From a virus, in the IMG/VR virus record IMGVR_UViG_3300045922_001069, positions 1-37,190 of that record: a stretch of DNA of 37,190 nucleotides; one strand, given 5' to 3'. The first letter of the stretch is position 1. The number at the start of each line of letters is the position of its first letter. The position numbers and the translations under genes are program-made. This document shows, one piece after another, positions 24,693-31,839 of this stretch. The notes under the pieces are model-generated. The model had not been told where the DNA came from. It searched no databases and saw nothing but the letters and a program-made list of their open reading frames with translations.

Positions 24693-25019
24693 GTGCAGGT
24701 GGACGCGGGCGCGGGCGATGGCAGGTTGATCCTGGAGGAGCTCCACACCATCAGGAGCAAGGTCCAGGCGATCGAGTACAACGTGCGGGAACTGACCACG
24801 GCTATCCGCCAGCAGAACGGACGGGTGCAGAAGCTGGAGGATCGGGAATATGCCCGCGCCATCCGCGAGGCGACGGAGGCGGGACGGGATGCGGCGAACG
24901 CGGAGACGGTGGTCTCGCGTCGGCAGCTGGCGGTGATTGTCGCGGTGGCGTCGGCCATCCCGGCGATCGTCTCGGCGGTGATCACGGTGGGCATGGCCAT
25001 GCGGGACCTGGGGGGCTGA
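24693..25019 (+). CDS. XhlA-like coiled-coil membrane protein
   Basis: 108 residues from GTG 24693: an amphipathic coiled coil (LEELHTIRSKVQAIEYNVRELTTAIRQQNGRVQKLED, residues 15-50) and one C-terminal transmembrane helix (LAVIVAVASAIPAIVSAVITVGMAM). This is the plan of haemolysin XhlA family proteins, which associate with holins in the membrane. It opens the lysis module. Confidence 0.7.
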   Translation: MQVDAGAGDGRLILEELHTIRSKVQAIEYNVRELTTAIRQQNGRVQKLEDREYARAIREATEAGRDAANAETVVSRRQLAVIVAVASAIPAIVSAVITVGMAMRDLGG

Positions 25020-25046
25020 GGAAGGGAAAACAGACGGGAGGAAGAG

Positions 25047-25244
25047 GTGGCGGCGGAGGACCGGGGATGTTGGCGACACGGGTGGCTGACGGCGGGAATT
25101 GGGAGCGGCGGCGGTGTTCGGGGCGATGTTTGCGCTGGCGGTGGCGAGCGCGGGGGAGTGGCGACGGTGGTGACGGTCTGCGCTGGCCCGGCGCGGTGGA
25201 TGTGCACGATCGGGGCCGGCCATCTCTGCGGGGGTGGATCGTGA
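25047..25244 (+). CDS. Small hypothetical protein
   Basis: 65 residues from GTG 25047 with GGGAGGAAGAG upstream. The translation is Gly/Cys-rich with no recognised motif. Support comes from the ribosome-binding site and from the stop overlapping the next GTG start (GTGA at 25241). Frame choice here is uncertain because a second frame is also open. Confidence 0.45.
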   Translation: MAAEDRGCWRHGWLTAGIGSGGGVRGDVCAGGGERGGVATVVTVCAGPARWMCTIGAGHLCGGGS

Positions 25245-25375
25245 GCCCGCCGATGGCCGAGCCGTGTGCGCACGCGGCCCATCGGCCCGCGGACTGGGTG
25301 CGGACGCTGTCGGACGGGACGCGCCAGGTGGTGTGCGGGATCTGCCATCCGCGGCCTCCGGGGGTGGCGCGATGA
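25241..25375 (+). CDS. Small Cys/His protein
   Basis: 44 residues (or 40 from ATG 25253). CAHAAHRPADWVRTLSDGTRQVVCGICHP has a C...H...CxxCH pattern likely to bind zinc. It is coupled to both neighbours by overlapping start/stop codons. Similar tiny proteins occur in lysis regions of other phages, but no function is known to me. Confidence 0.55.
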   Translation: MSPPMAEPCAHAAHRPADWVRTLSDGTRQVVCGICHPRPPGVAR

Positions 25376-26133
25376 TCGACGCGGGAGGCTGGTTCGACTG
25401 GGCGCTTCGCGATCCGGGACCGGCAGACCGGGCGACGTACATGGGCGGGGCGCCGACGGCGATGACGGCCATCATCCATCACTCGATGGAGGGGCTGTTT
25501 TCGCCGGTCAACGGCGGCGATGGATACAACGTGATGCGCGACCGGGCGCGGTTCCCGACGGCCTGGCATGGGACGGTGACGCGCGCGGGAGTCCTCTGGC
25601 AGCACTACCCGGTGACGGCGCGGCTGGTGCACGCGCACGCTGGCAATGTCCGTGGGCCGGGGTTCGAGAGCGAGGGGTTCGCGCCGGAGCCGCTGACGGC
25701 GGCCCAGGTGCGGACGTGGCGGCGGATCCATGCAGACATCGCCGCGTTCGTGGGGCGACCGTTCACCCGCGTGCCAGGTTCGGGTGTCGGGCTGGTGGAA
25801 CATCGCGAGGTGGGGCCAACGGCCTGCCCGAGCGAGCGGTATGCGCCGCTGTGGGCGGCGATTGCAGGGGACGATGAGGAGGAGGAGGCGATGTCGGATG
25901 ACGATCTGCTGGCGCTGTTCGCGGGCAGCGAGGAGACGGACGAGTCCGGGGCCCTGTTGTCGCGCGAGGAGCGGCTGAAGCGGGCGAGGTTCCGGCGCGA
26001 CGAGGCGGCGGCCGGGCGGGCGCCGAGCGTGCGAGAGCTGGCATTGCGGGCGGCGCAGGCGAACACGTGGACGGTACCTGACCACGTGCACGACCTGCTC
26101 CCCTTCCGGACGGGGAGGGTGGTGACGCTGTGA
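25372..26133 (+). CDS. N-acetylmuramoyl-L-alanine amidase (endolysin)
   Basis: 253 residues starting at the ATGA overlap. The Amidase_2/PGRP pattern is present: TAIIHHSMEG with zinc ligands H36/H37, LVHAHAGN, and EHREVGPTACPSERY near residue 145. A linker and a 40-residue tail (EAAAGRAPSVRELALRAAQ) follow; the tail recurs in the minus-strand protein at 6656-6871 and may target the enzyme. It would cut the amide bond between muramic acid and the stem peptide at lysis. Confidence 0.82.
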   Translation: MIDAGGWFDWALRDPGPADRATYMGGAPTAMTAIIHHSMEGLFSPVNGGDGYNVMRDRARFPTAWHGTVTRAGVLWQHYPVTARLVHAHAGNVRGPGFESEGFAPEPLTAAQVRTWRRIHADIAAFVGRPFTRVPGSGVGLVEHREVGPTACPSERYAPLWAAIAGDDEEEEAMSDDDLLALFAGSEETDESGALLSREERLKRARFRRDEAAAGRAPSVRELALRAAQANTWTVPDHVHDLLPFRTGRVVTL

Positions 26134-26513
26134 GCGCGATCGAGCGATACATCCCGCCCGCGGCCGTGGCGGGGTTCGTGCGAGGGCTGTGGGGGGCGTT
26201 TTTGGCCGGGGGGATGATGTACCTGACGGCGGCGCTGGAGACGGGCGACACGACGCAGGCGTGGATCTATGCGGGGATCGCGTTTTTCACGTCGCTGGCG
26301 GCGCGGACTGGGGAGGGGGTGTACGACGCCCGGACCGGGGAGCGATTCGAACCGACGGCGGACGAGATCGAGGCGGCCAGGCTGCGCATCGGGGCACGCC
26401 TGGGCATCGAGCCGTTGATGCGGCTGACCGAGGAGGAGGCAGAGGTGGTGAGGAAACTGCGATCCGGAGAGCTGACGTATGACCCGGACGCGCGCGCCGG
26501 GGGTGAGGCCTGA
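26130..26513 (+). CDS. Holin-like membrane protein
   Basis: 127 residues from GTG 26130 (GTGA overlap with the amidase stop). Two hydrophobic segments at about 14-37 and 45-60, then a long charged cytoplasmic tail (DARTGERFEPTADEIEAARLRIG). It follows the endolysin immediately, which is the usual place for a holin or accessory. The tail is longer than in minimal holins. Confidence 0.65.
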   Translation: MSAIERYIPPAAVAGFVRGLWGAFLAGGMMYLTAALETGDTTQAWIYAGIAFFTSLAARTGEGVYDARTGERFEPTADEIEAARLRIGARLGIEPLMRLTEEEAEVVRKLRSGELTYDPDARAGGEA

Positions 26514-26524
26514 GGTGGCCGGGG

Positions 26525-27121
26525 TTGGCGTTGCTCTACCTGGGGGTGGTGGGCCCGGCGCTGGCGGCGCTGACCTGGAACGCGATCACGATGGATGGTG
26601 GCGAGGTGGTGGTGGTGGAGACCGCGACCTGGCCTGACGGAGACGCCCCGCTGCTGCCGAGTGCGCCGGGGCTGGAGGGGCGCGCTCCCCGTCCTCCCGC
26701 GCCCCTCGCAACGATGACGGCTGTGGCGGAGAGTGCGACAGCCGTGGCGACCGCCGGGCAGCCCATCGCTCCGGGATACCGGGCTTCTCCCTCCCCGCCA
26801 GGTTGCCCGGCGGTCATCCATGAGGTGTTCGGCGCGGCGGCGCCGGAGGCCTGTGCCATCGCCTACTGCGAGACGGGCGGGACCTATGACCCGGCGATCC
26901 GGGGCGACGCGGGCGCCAGCTGGGGGCTGTTCCAGATCAACACCGGCTGGCATGGGCCACGCGGGCCGCATGGCTGGGCGAGCTGGTATGGCGTGGCGCC
27001 GGAGGACCTGCTCGACCCGCTCACCAACACGCTCGTGGCACGGGCGATCTACGACTACCTGGGCGGGCGCTTCGGCGGCCCGGGAGGATGGACATGCGCC
27101 GCGATCATCGGCGTGAACTGA
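26525..27121 (+). CDS. Secreted lysozyme/transglycosylase-like protein
   Basis: 198 residues. TTG 26525 has GAGGTGG upstream. A hydrophobic N-terminus (LALLYLGVVGPALAALTW) acts as signal peptide or anchor, a Pro/Ala-rich linker follows (about 45-95), then a lysozyme-like domain: ACAIAYCETGGTYDPAIRGDAGASWGLFQINTGWHG, where the Glu in CETGG is the likely catalytic acid. The phage thus encodes both an amidase and a glycan-cleaving enzyme. Confidence 0.72.
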   Translation: MALLYLGVVGPALAALTWNAITMDGGEVVVVETATWPDGDAPLLPSAPGLEGRAPRPPAPLATMTAVAESATAVATAGQPIAPGYRASPSPPGCPAVIHEVFGAAAPEACAIAYCETGGTYDPAIRGDAGASWGLFQINTGWHGPRGPHGWASWYGVAPEDLLDPLTNTLVARAIYDYLGGRFGGPGGWTCAAIIGVN

Positions 27122-27168
27122 GGTTCCCCGCAGGGACAGGAGCCCTGGGAACATGGAGGAGTCCGGAC

Positions 27169-27468
27169 ATGATGCGTCGTACGTTCTGGGCGCTCGCCAT
27201 CGCGGTGACGCTCGCCATCGGGTCCGTCGGCTGGGGTGCGTCCCCGGCTCATGCGGACGGAGTGAACAACCGGGATTCGAACATCCGGGTCTGCATGGCC
27301 GGGTTCGGGTTCTACTCGCTGACCAGCTTCGGGCTGGCGTGCGCCCACGTTAACGATGTGACGCACCAGTTCGGGACGCCGATCACCGGCGGCGTCAACT
27401 ACAGCGCCTACAACTCCCACCAGATGTGGCTCAACACGCTCTGGAACATGGGGCTGCAGGCCTGGTAG
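27169..27468 (+). CDS. Small secreted protein
   Basis: 99 residues with a textbook Sec signal peptide: MMRRT, a hydrophobic core, and a likely AHA cleavage site after residue 29. The mature part has about 70 residues with a VCMAGFGFYSLTSFGLACAH cysteine pair and aromatic residues. GGAGGA precedes ATG 27169. I do not recognise it. It could be a lysis accessory or a lysogeny-expressed exported factor. Confidence 0.65.
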   Translation: MMRRTFWALAIAVTLAIGSVGWGASPAHADGVNNRDSNIRVCMAGFGFYSLTSFGLACAHVNDVTHQFGTPITGGVNYSAYNSHQMWLNTLWNMGLQAW

Positions 27469-27497
27469 GCGGGGCAGCAAGCAGTATTTTGGCCCGT

Positions 27498-27533
27498 GTC
27501 TCGTTCCCCCGGCTCAAGGGCGGGGGACGGGAC
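27498..27533 (+). other. Strong hairpin before tail-fibre genes
   Basis: GTCTCGTTCCCC pairs with GGGGACGGGAC (about 12 bp with G-U pairs) around an 11-base loop. It lies between the secreted protein and the gene at 27557. No U-tract follows, so it may be a processing or attenuation structure and not a classic terminator. Confidence 0.45.
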
Positions 27534-27556
27534 ACCCCGGCGGGAGGTAGGGAACG

Positions 27557-27904
27557 ATGGCCGTAGTCGCATACGCGAGTGGCACGCAAACGGCCAGCGT
27601 CGGAACGGAACATTTTCTGTCATCGCCGAACGAGGCGGGGACGTACACGCTACATGTTGACACGGTCAACATGGCCAACGGGGACGTGCTGGAGCTGAGG
27701 ATCTATCAGATGATCCTGTCTGGGGGGGTTGCACGGGTCGCCTACTATGGCCGGTTCGAGGGCGCCCAGCCGACGGATGACCTGATTAAGATATCTGTCC
27801 CGATATCCAACGATCTGGCCGAGACAAACGCGCTGCGGTTCAGCCTCCGCCAGCCGTCCGGTACGGGCCGGAATTACCCGTGGAAAGTGCTGCGGTACAC
27901 ATGA
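27557..27904 (+). CDS. Small structural protein
   Basis: 115 residues, beta-rich (TASVGTEHFLSSPNEAGTYTLHVDTVNMANGDVLELRIYQ), preceded by GGGAGGTAGGGAACG. Similar small proteins are encoded near fibre genes of phages of high-GC hosts. A role as fibre component or assembly factor is inferred from position and fold pattern. Confidence 0.6.
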   Translation: MAVVAYASGTQTASVGTEHFLSSPNEAGTYTLHVDTVNMANGDVLELRIYQMILSGGVARVAYYGRFEGAQPTDDLIKISVPISNDLAETNALRFSLRQPSGTGRNYPWKVLRYT

Positions 27905-28440
27905 GCGATTGGCCGCGAGGAACAGAGCGCTGGGGTCTCGGAGTGTGGAGCATTAGCCCGGCGCATGAGCTCAGCATCGGACCCGCCCTGCGCGCCGCCG
28001 GAGTCACTGTTCTCTGGAGCTCGCGGGCGTGGCCGGCGGCGAACCGGGCGCTGTTTGTGCCGTTTCGCATTCCACGGCCGTGCACGGCGTACAAGATGGC
28101 GATCGGGTGTGCGAGCCCCGTATCGGGGAACGTAGACCTGGGGATCTACGACGCGGGCGGAGAGCGGCTGGTATCGTCTGGATCTGTTCCGATGAGCGCC
28201 AGCGCTGCGGTTATTGTGGACATCGCCGACACCAAGCTGGGTCGCGGCAGGTACTTTATCGCTGTAGCTATAAGCAACACGAGCAACGTTATCGGGAACA
28301 CCGGGTCAACAGATGTTCATGCGCGTCTGTTGGGAATGCGACAGATGGACAGCGCGTTTCCGCTGCCCGCGACCGCGACGTTTTCGAGCGTGAGCCAGGC
28401 GGTTGTGCCAGCTGTGAGCGTATATTTGAGGGCGGCGTGA
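27901..28440 (+). CDS. Putative fibre/receptor-binding protein, paralogue 1
   Basis: 179 residues from the ATGA overlap. The core VSGNVDLGIYDAGGERLVSSGSVPMS...DIADTKLGRGRYFIAVAIS...FPLPAT is shared with the next protein, giving a tandem pair. The pattern is a beta-sandwich like those in adhesins. Residues 1-60 differ from the paralogue. Confidence 0.65.
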   Translation: MSDWPRGTERWGLGVWSISPAHELSIGPALRAAGVTVLWSSRAWPAANRALFVPFRIPRPCTAYKMAIGCASPVSGNVDLGIYDAGGERLVSSGSVPMSASAAVIVDIADTKLGRGRYFIAVAISNTSNVIGNTGSTDVHARLLGMRQMDSAFPLPATATFSSVSQAVVPAVSVYLRAA

Positions 28441-28441
28441 G

Positions 28442-28984
28442 ATGGACTGGCCAAACCCGTTGCTGGAGCCGTTGATCTGCATCACTCCCTGGCACTCCGA
28501 GAGCTATGGGTACAACCTGACGGCGTTGAGCACGGGTTCGCCGTCGTCAGGGAACGTCACCGCGAACCAGGCGTACTGTTACCCGTTTCATCTGGACGTC
28601 GGGAGCGTGGCGAAAAAGATCGCCATCATGAACGGGAGCGGCACGATAACGGGGGACATAGACGTCGGGATATATGACGCCGAGTTTAACCTGCTGGTGT
28701 CGAGCGGCAGCACCCCTCATTCGGGAGCGCTCCAGATCCAGGAGTTCGACATCGCGGACACGGCGCTCCCGCCGGGAGATTACTGGATGGCGGTGGCGTG
28801 CAGCAGCTCGACCACGACCGTGTACCGGTTAAGTACATCCCGGAATACCGCACTGGGTAACGCTGCGTTCTACGTGCAGCAAACAGGCGCGTTTCCGTTG
28901 CCGGCTACGCTGACGCCGCAGCTTGATACGAGCGCTACGCTCTATGTCGTGGCGATGGGGGTCTGGTTCGACCCGCTGGTCTAG
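28442..28984 (+). CDS. Putative fibre/receptor-binding protein, paralogue 2
   Basis: 180 residues, beginning 2 bases after its paralogue stops. Conserved steps: ITGDIDVGIYDAEFNLLVSSGSTPHS, FDIADTALPPGDYWMAVA, GAFPLPATLT. It is the last plus-strand gene before the convergent integrase. Base composition is slightly less GC-rich than in head genes, as is common for host-range genes. Confidence 0.65.
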   Translation: MDWPNPLLEPLICITPWHSESYGYNLTALSTGSPSSGNVTANQAYCYPFHLDVGSVAKKIAIMNGSGTITGDIDVGIYDAEFNLLVSSGSTPHSGALQIQEFDIADTALPPGDYWMAVACSSSTTTVYRLSTSRNTALGNAAFYVQQTGAFPLPATLTPQLDTSATLYVVAMGVWFDPLV

Positions 28985-29013
28985 GGGTAGGGCCGGTTGC
29001 GCGGTCCGCGTGA

Positions 29014-29964
29014 TCAACCTGCGCGGCCACGGCGCGCTGAGAGCTGGGCCATGGGGCTGGCGCGGCGGTGCTCGGCGAGGGCGGCTTCGACACGGCCCTG
29101 TTCGGTGTAGCGACGAACCATGGCGCTGGAGCGCCAGCCCATCGTGGCCATCAGGCCGGACTCGCTGACCTGCCCGCTCAGCACCTGGTGGGTGGCGGAG
29201 GTGTGGCGGAGGTCGTGGGGGCCGATGCCCTCGACACCGATGGCGCGAAACGAGGTGGTAACGACGTGCCAGATCCCCTCGCGGGTGAGGGGGCCGCGTT
29301 GTCCGTTGACGAGATAGCGCGGGTCGGGCCGGGGCTGGCGCCAGTAGCGGTCGATATAGCGGATGGTCTCGGGCGCGATGCCGACGAGGCGCGGGCGGCG
29401 GCCCTTCGTCGTCTCCAGGAGAATGGTCCCCGCCTCCAGGTCTACGTTTTCGCTCAGCGCGCCGGCGAGCTCCGAGGCTCGCATGCCCGTGTCGTAGAGC
29501 ACCGCGATCACCACAGCGTCGCGCCAGCGTTTGTGGCGGTCGAGGAGGCGGAAGAGCCGCGCGATGGCCTCGACGTCTACCACGTCCTGCGCCGTCTCGG
29601 GGAGCTCCGGCGGGCGGATGCGGCGGGCGCCCGGCGGACCGAACGGCGACGCCTCGATCTCACCCTCGTCGAGGAGCCAATCGTAAAACGCGCGGAGGCC
29701 GAGGTAGCGATACCGGACGGTGGCCGGGCGCTGCCGCTCATGCAGCTCCACGAGCCAGGACTCGACGTCAGCGCGCGTGGCCGCCATGAGGTCCCGCTCC
29801 CCGAGCCATGCCTCGAATCGCTCCGCCGAACCGGTGTACTGGAGGCGGGTGGAGGGGCTGAGATTCTCGGCCCGGAGGTGGCGCTCGAAGCTCCGAATCA
29901 TGTGGCCAAACCGCGACGTGCTGGCCGGTGAGGGGGCTGCCGGGCGCTGCGGATGAGGTTTCAT
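29014..29964 (-). CDS. int: Tyrosine integrase
   Basis: 316 residues. An N-terminal SAM-like core-binding domain (about 22-105; SFERHLRAENLSPSTRLQYTGSAERF) precedes the catalytic domain with R162 (RASEL), K187 (TTKGRR), H250-x-x-R253 (HDLRHT), W277 in the second His position and nucleophile Y286 (VRRYT). It catalyses integration at the adjacent attP. Neither ATG 29964 nor ATG 29901 has a clear ribosome-binding site; both lie in a repeated TTTGGCCACATGA element. The first ~197 bases overlap, in another frame, the end of the repressor. Confidence 0.9.
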   Translation of the reverse strand: MKPHPQRPAAPSPASTSRFGHMIRSFERHLRAENLSPSTRLQYTGSAERFEAWLGERDLMAATRADVESWLVELHERQRPATVRYRYLGLRAFYDWLLDEGEIEASPFGPPGARRIRPPELPETAQDVVDVEAIARLFRLLDRHKRWRDAVVIAVLYDTGMRASELAGALSENVDLEAGTILLETTKGRRPRLVGIAPETIRYIDRYWRQPRPDPRYLVNGQRGPLTREGIWHVVTTSFRAIGVEGIGPHDLRHTSATHQVLSGQVSESGLMATMGWRSSAMVRRYTEQGRVEAALAEHRRASPMAQLSARRGRAG

Positions 29965-30292
29965 GTGGCCAAATCAGACTCGCGACTGGTTCCCTGGTAG
30001 CAGGGGGGAGACTTGAACTCCCGACCTCACGAATCTCAGGGATGATGGGATCGACCTCGGTCGCGGCTCCCGTCGGATCGCGACCGGCCAACTCTCGGAG
30101 AAACGCCTCCGGTACCCCCGTGGCGCGGGCGATCTTGGCTAGCGTCTCCACCCGCGGGGGAACGCCTCCTAGGTAGTTCGAGACCATCGAGTTCGAAATG
30201 TGGGCCTTGCGAGCGAGATCGGCCGATGACCAACCGTTCTTCGCCATCGTCTCGCGCAGCCAGTCCGCGAATCTCATCGTAGGCACGAGCAT
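29768..30292 (-). CDS. CI-like repressor, attP inside reading frame
   Basis: 174 residues from ATG 30292 (or ATG 30277). Residues 6-70 are a Cro/CI HTH: MRFADWLRETMAKNGWSSADLARKAHISNSMVSNYLGG. The frame then reads straight through the tRNA-like attP core (as EIREVGSSSLPPATR, near residue 99) and ends inside int. Integration would therefore replace everything after about residue 99 with host-encoded sequence. In mycobacteriophages BPs, Brujita and Charlie the same layout makes the repressor active only after integration. The phage-form tail (about 75 residues) is Pro/His/Ser-rich and does not end in an ssrA-like tag. Confidence 0.78.
   Translation of the reverse strand: MLVPTMRFADWLRETMAKNGWSSADLARKAHISNSMVSNYLGGVPPRVETLAKIARATGVPEAFLRELAGRDPTGAATEVDPIIPEIREVGSSSLPPATREPVASLIWPHETSSAAPGSPLTGQHVAVWPHDSELRAPPPGRESQPLHPPPVHRFGGAIRGMARGAGPHGGHAR
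29898..29973 (-). repeat. Two 13-nt direct repeats, integrase arm-site candidates
   Basis: TCATGTGGCCAAA occurs at 29898-29910 and 29961-29973, 63 bases apart, each followed on the plus strand within a few bases by CGCGAC. They lie 20-100 bases from the attP core, the usual distance for arm-type sites of tyrosine integrases. Each also contains a possible int start codon. Confidence 0.5.
29995..30040 (-). other. attP core: tRNA 3'-half sequence
   Basis: Read on the minus strand, these 46 bases end in CCA and contain a T-arm, GGGAG-TTCAAGT-CTCCC, a 5-base variable region, and acceptor 3' strand CCCTGCT plus A. No D-arm or 5' acceptor strand lies upstream, so it is not a whole tRNA. Tyrosine integrases often recombine into the 3' end of host tRNA genes, which the phage copy then restores. 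It lies 31 bases from int. The identity of the tRNA is uncertain; the anticodon-position bases read GAG but may be outside the shared core. Confidence 0.82.
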
Positions 30293-30332
30293 CACCTGAG
30301 CACAGTACACAACATTTGCAGCCACTGGGGTA

Positions 30333-30363
30333 TTGCATTGCCGCTGCCGAAGAAGTATTCTTC
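30333..30363 (+). promoter_or_regulatory. Promoter and operator of Cro-like gene
   Basis: TTGCAT (30333-30338), 17 bases, TATTCT (30356-30361). The perfect inverted repeat GAAGAA-gta-TTCTTC (30349-30363) covers the -10 box and is a good operator candidate. The ATG at 30368 is only 6 bases after the -10, so the transcript should be leaderless. Confidence 0.65.
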
Positions 30364-30367
30364 CCGC

Positions 30368-30583
30368 ATGACGACTGAGACGCTTCCGAAGACGAAGCTG
30401 CGGACGTTCCTGGACGAGCGAGGGCTGCGCTACATCTGGGTCGCCGAGCGACTCGGGATCTCGAAGAGCCACCTCGGCCACATCATGGATGGCCGTCGAC
30501 CGCTCAACCCAACGCTGGCCGAGCGTATCGGAGAGCTGTTCGACGTCGATCCCCAGATGTTCGAGGAGTACGCCCATGCCTGA
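30368..30583 (+). CDS. Cro-like HTH regulator
   Basis: 71 residues: an HTH of the Cro/CI family, KLRTFLDERGLRYIWVAERLGISKSHLGHIMDGRRPLNPTLAERIGELFDV. It is transcribed divergently from the repressor, as cro is. ATG 30368 is preferred to an in-frame TTG at 30338, which lies in the promoter. No ribosome-binding site is seen, consistent with a leaderless message. It would favour lytic growth by repressing the repressor promoter. Confidence 0.82.
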   Translation: MTTETLPKTKLRTFLDERGLRYIWVAERLGISKSHLGHIMDGRRPLNPTLAERIGELFDVDPQMFEEYAHA

Positions 30584-30764
30584 GCGGGGTCGCAAACCCA
30601 CCCTCGCGGCCATCGCCGAGGAGCTCGCCCTCGAATGCCAGGCCAGCGCCCGCGAAAACGCCGCACTGGCCCTCGAGCTCAACCGCCTCGCCAACCGCTT
30701 CCTCGACCTCTCCCGTGCCTATGCCGGCACCGGAAACCATGCGCCCGAGAGGCTGGCATCATGA
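30576..30764 (+). CDS. Small hypothetical early protein
   Basis: 62 residues; starts 8 bases before the Cro-like stop and overlaps the next start by ATGA. MPERGRKPTLAAIAEELALECQAS looks like a short helical, possibly HTH-like segment followed by a coiled-coil-like helix. Function unknown. Confidence 0.6.
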   Translation: MPERGRKPTLAAIAEELALECQASARENAALALELNRLANRFLDLSRAYAGTGNHAPERLAS

Positions 30765-30973
30765 GCCGCAAACCTCTCCCGCGTCACCACATCGCCTCGC
30801 TCGGTGGCTATGCCCGCGCCCGCAAGCTCGGCCCGGAGGGCCTCAGCGCCTCTGCCGAGCGCAACGCCCAGAAATTCCGCGAGCGGATCGGCGAGGCAGC
30901 CTACCGCGAGCACATGAAGCGCCTCTCGCTGCGCCGCCAGGGCTACAACGTGGACCTGCGAGGAGGGACGTAG
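30761..30973 (+). CDS. Small hypothetical early protein
   Basis: 70 residues from the ATGA overlap; basic and helical (ALGGYARARKLGPEGLSAS-like, KFRERIGEAAYREHMKRLSLRR). Overall charge suggests nucleic-acid contact. It ends with TAG directly before the next ATG. No family recognised. Confidence 0.6.
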   Translation: MSRKPLPRHHIASLGGYARARKLGPEGLSASAERNAQKFRERIGEAAYREHMKRLSLRRQGYNVDLRGGT

Positions 30974-31195
30974 ATGGTCCGCCCGGAGCTCCCCTGCACG
31001 GAATGCGGCCGATGGATGCCACTGGCCGGCATCCACCTCCATGCCGCGGTCAGCGTCGCGAGGCCGGCTGAGCACGTGTGGGCTGCACCTGCCCCTGGGG
31101 GCGCTCACGCCGGCCTCGCGATCCTGACTGAGGGTCGCTCTCCCGCGGGGATCCGGTGGTTCCGCTCCCGGATCCCCGCATTGGCGGTGGCATGA
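30974..31195 (+). CDS. Small hypothetical protein with CxxC
   Basis: 73 residues; CTECGRWMPLAGIHLH near the start gives a CxxC...H...H pattern that could bind zinc. The second half is not distinctive. It starts at the base after the previous stop and overlaps the next start. Confidence 0.55.
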   Translation: MVRPELPCTECGRWMPLAGIHLHAAVSVARPAEHVWAAPAPGGAHAGLAILTEGRSPAGIRWFRSRIPALAVA

Positions 31196-31431
31196 TGAGA
31201 CGCGCTGACGAGTCCGTGCGGTTCATCCGGAGCGATAAACCCGGTGTCGTCCTCGTCGAGAGCCGCTCCCAGCCAGGGACGTACTACGCGCTCTCCGGGT
31301 TCGGCACGCCGTTCCCCGTTTGCAGCTGCCCCGGGGCGCGCTGGGGCAATGGCGAATGCCGCCACACCAGGGCCGCGCGCGCGGCCGCCGTGTCCGATGG
31401 CGAGGCTCTGCCGGTGGGGGCGGGGTCGTGA
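31192..31431 (+). CDS. SWIM-type zinc finger protein
   Basis: 79 residues from ATG 31192 (or 31195). YYALSGFGTPFPVCSCPGARWGNGECRH matches the SWIM zinc finger, CxC...CxH. The domain mediates DNA or protein binding. The gene is coupled to both neighbours by overlapping start/stop codons. A stand-alone SWIM finger this small is uncommon. Confidence 0.68.
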   Translation: MMRRADESVRFIRSDKPGVVLVESRSQPGTYYALSGFGTPFPVCSCPGARWGNGECRHTRAARAAAVSDGEALPVGAGS

Positions 31432-31652
31432 ACGCCCGCCGCCTCGCTGTGCCCAACATGACTGAGGAGGAGGTGGCCGCGTGGGTGCACCATGCGATGC
31501 GCGGGACGCTCGTCGATTACCTGGCCCGCCAGCCCGTCCCGGAGCCCCCCCACCACGGCGCCGGCGGCTACGCCCTCGGCTGTCGCTGCGAGACCTGCCG
31601 CGCTGCTAACCGCTCGTACGTTCGGCGCTGGAGGGCTCTCCACCATGGCTGA
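31428..31652 (+). CDS. Small CxCxxC protein
   Basis: 74 residues from the GTGA overlap. HHGAGGYALGCRCETCRAANRSYVRRWR matches the HG...Y..GCRC..CR motif common in small phage proteins of actinobacterial and similar hosts; the three cysteines and histidine probably hold a metal. Function unknown. Confidence 0.65.
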   Translation: MNARRLAVPNMTEEEVAAWVHHAMRGTLVDYLARQPVPEPPHHGAGGYALGCRCETCRAANRSYVRRWRALHHG

Positions 31653-31839
31653 GCGCGCGGCCGACCTCGTCACCGGCCTCAGCGGCGGCGCCTACGTCGC
31701 CGGCTATCCCCCCGTCTGGCGCCACACCGTCGCGGTGGTGCGTTGTCCGCACAATGCCCAGCTCGTGACCGTCCTCCCGTCCGGGATCGTCCACCACTGC
31801 CGGTGTTTCACCGTTCCGCCCTGGGAGAGATGTCGATGA
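31645..31839 (+). CDS. Small hypothetical protein
   Basis: 64 residues from ATG 31645, overlapping the previous gene by 8 bases. A VRCPHN...HHCRCF pattern in the second half may coordinate metal. Its end overlaps the next start by 10 bases. Confidence 0.5.
   Translation: MAERAADLVTGLSGGAYVAGYPPVWRHTVAVVRCPHNAQLVTVLPSGIVHHCRCFTVPPWERCR

Noticed and set aside
29995-30040. Complete tRNA gene
   Set aside because: Only the 3' half is present; there is no D-arm or 5' acceptor strand within reach, so it is read as the attP core.
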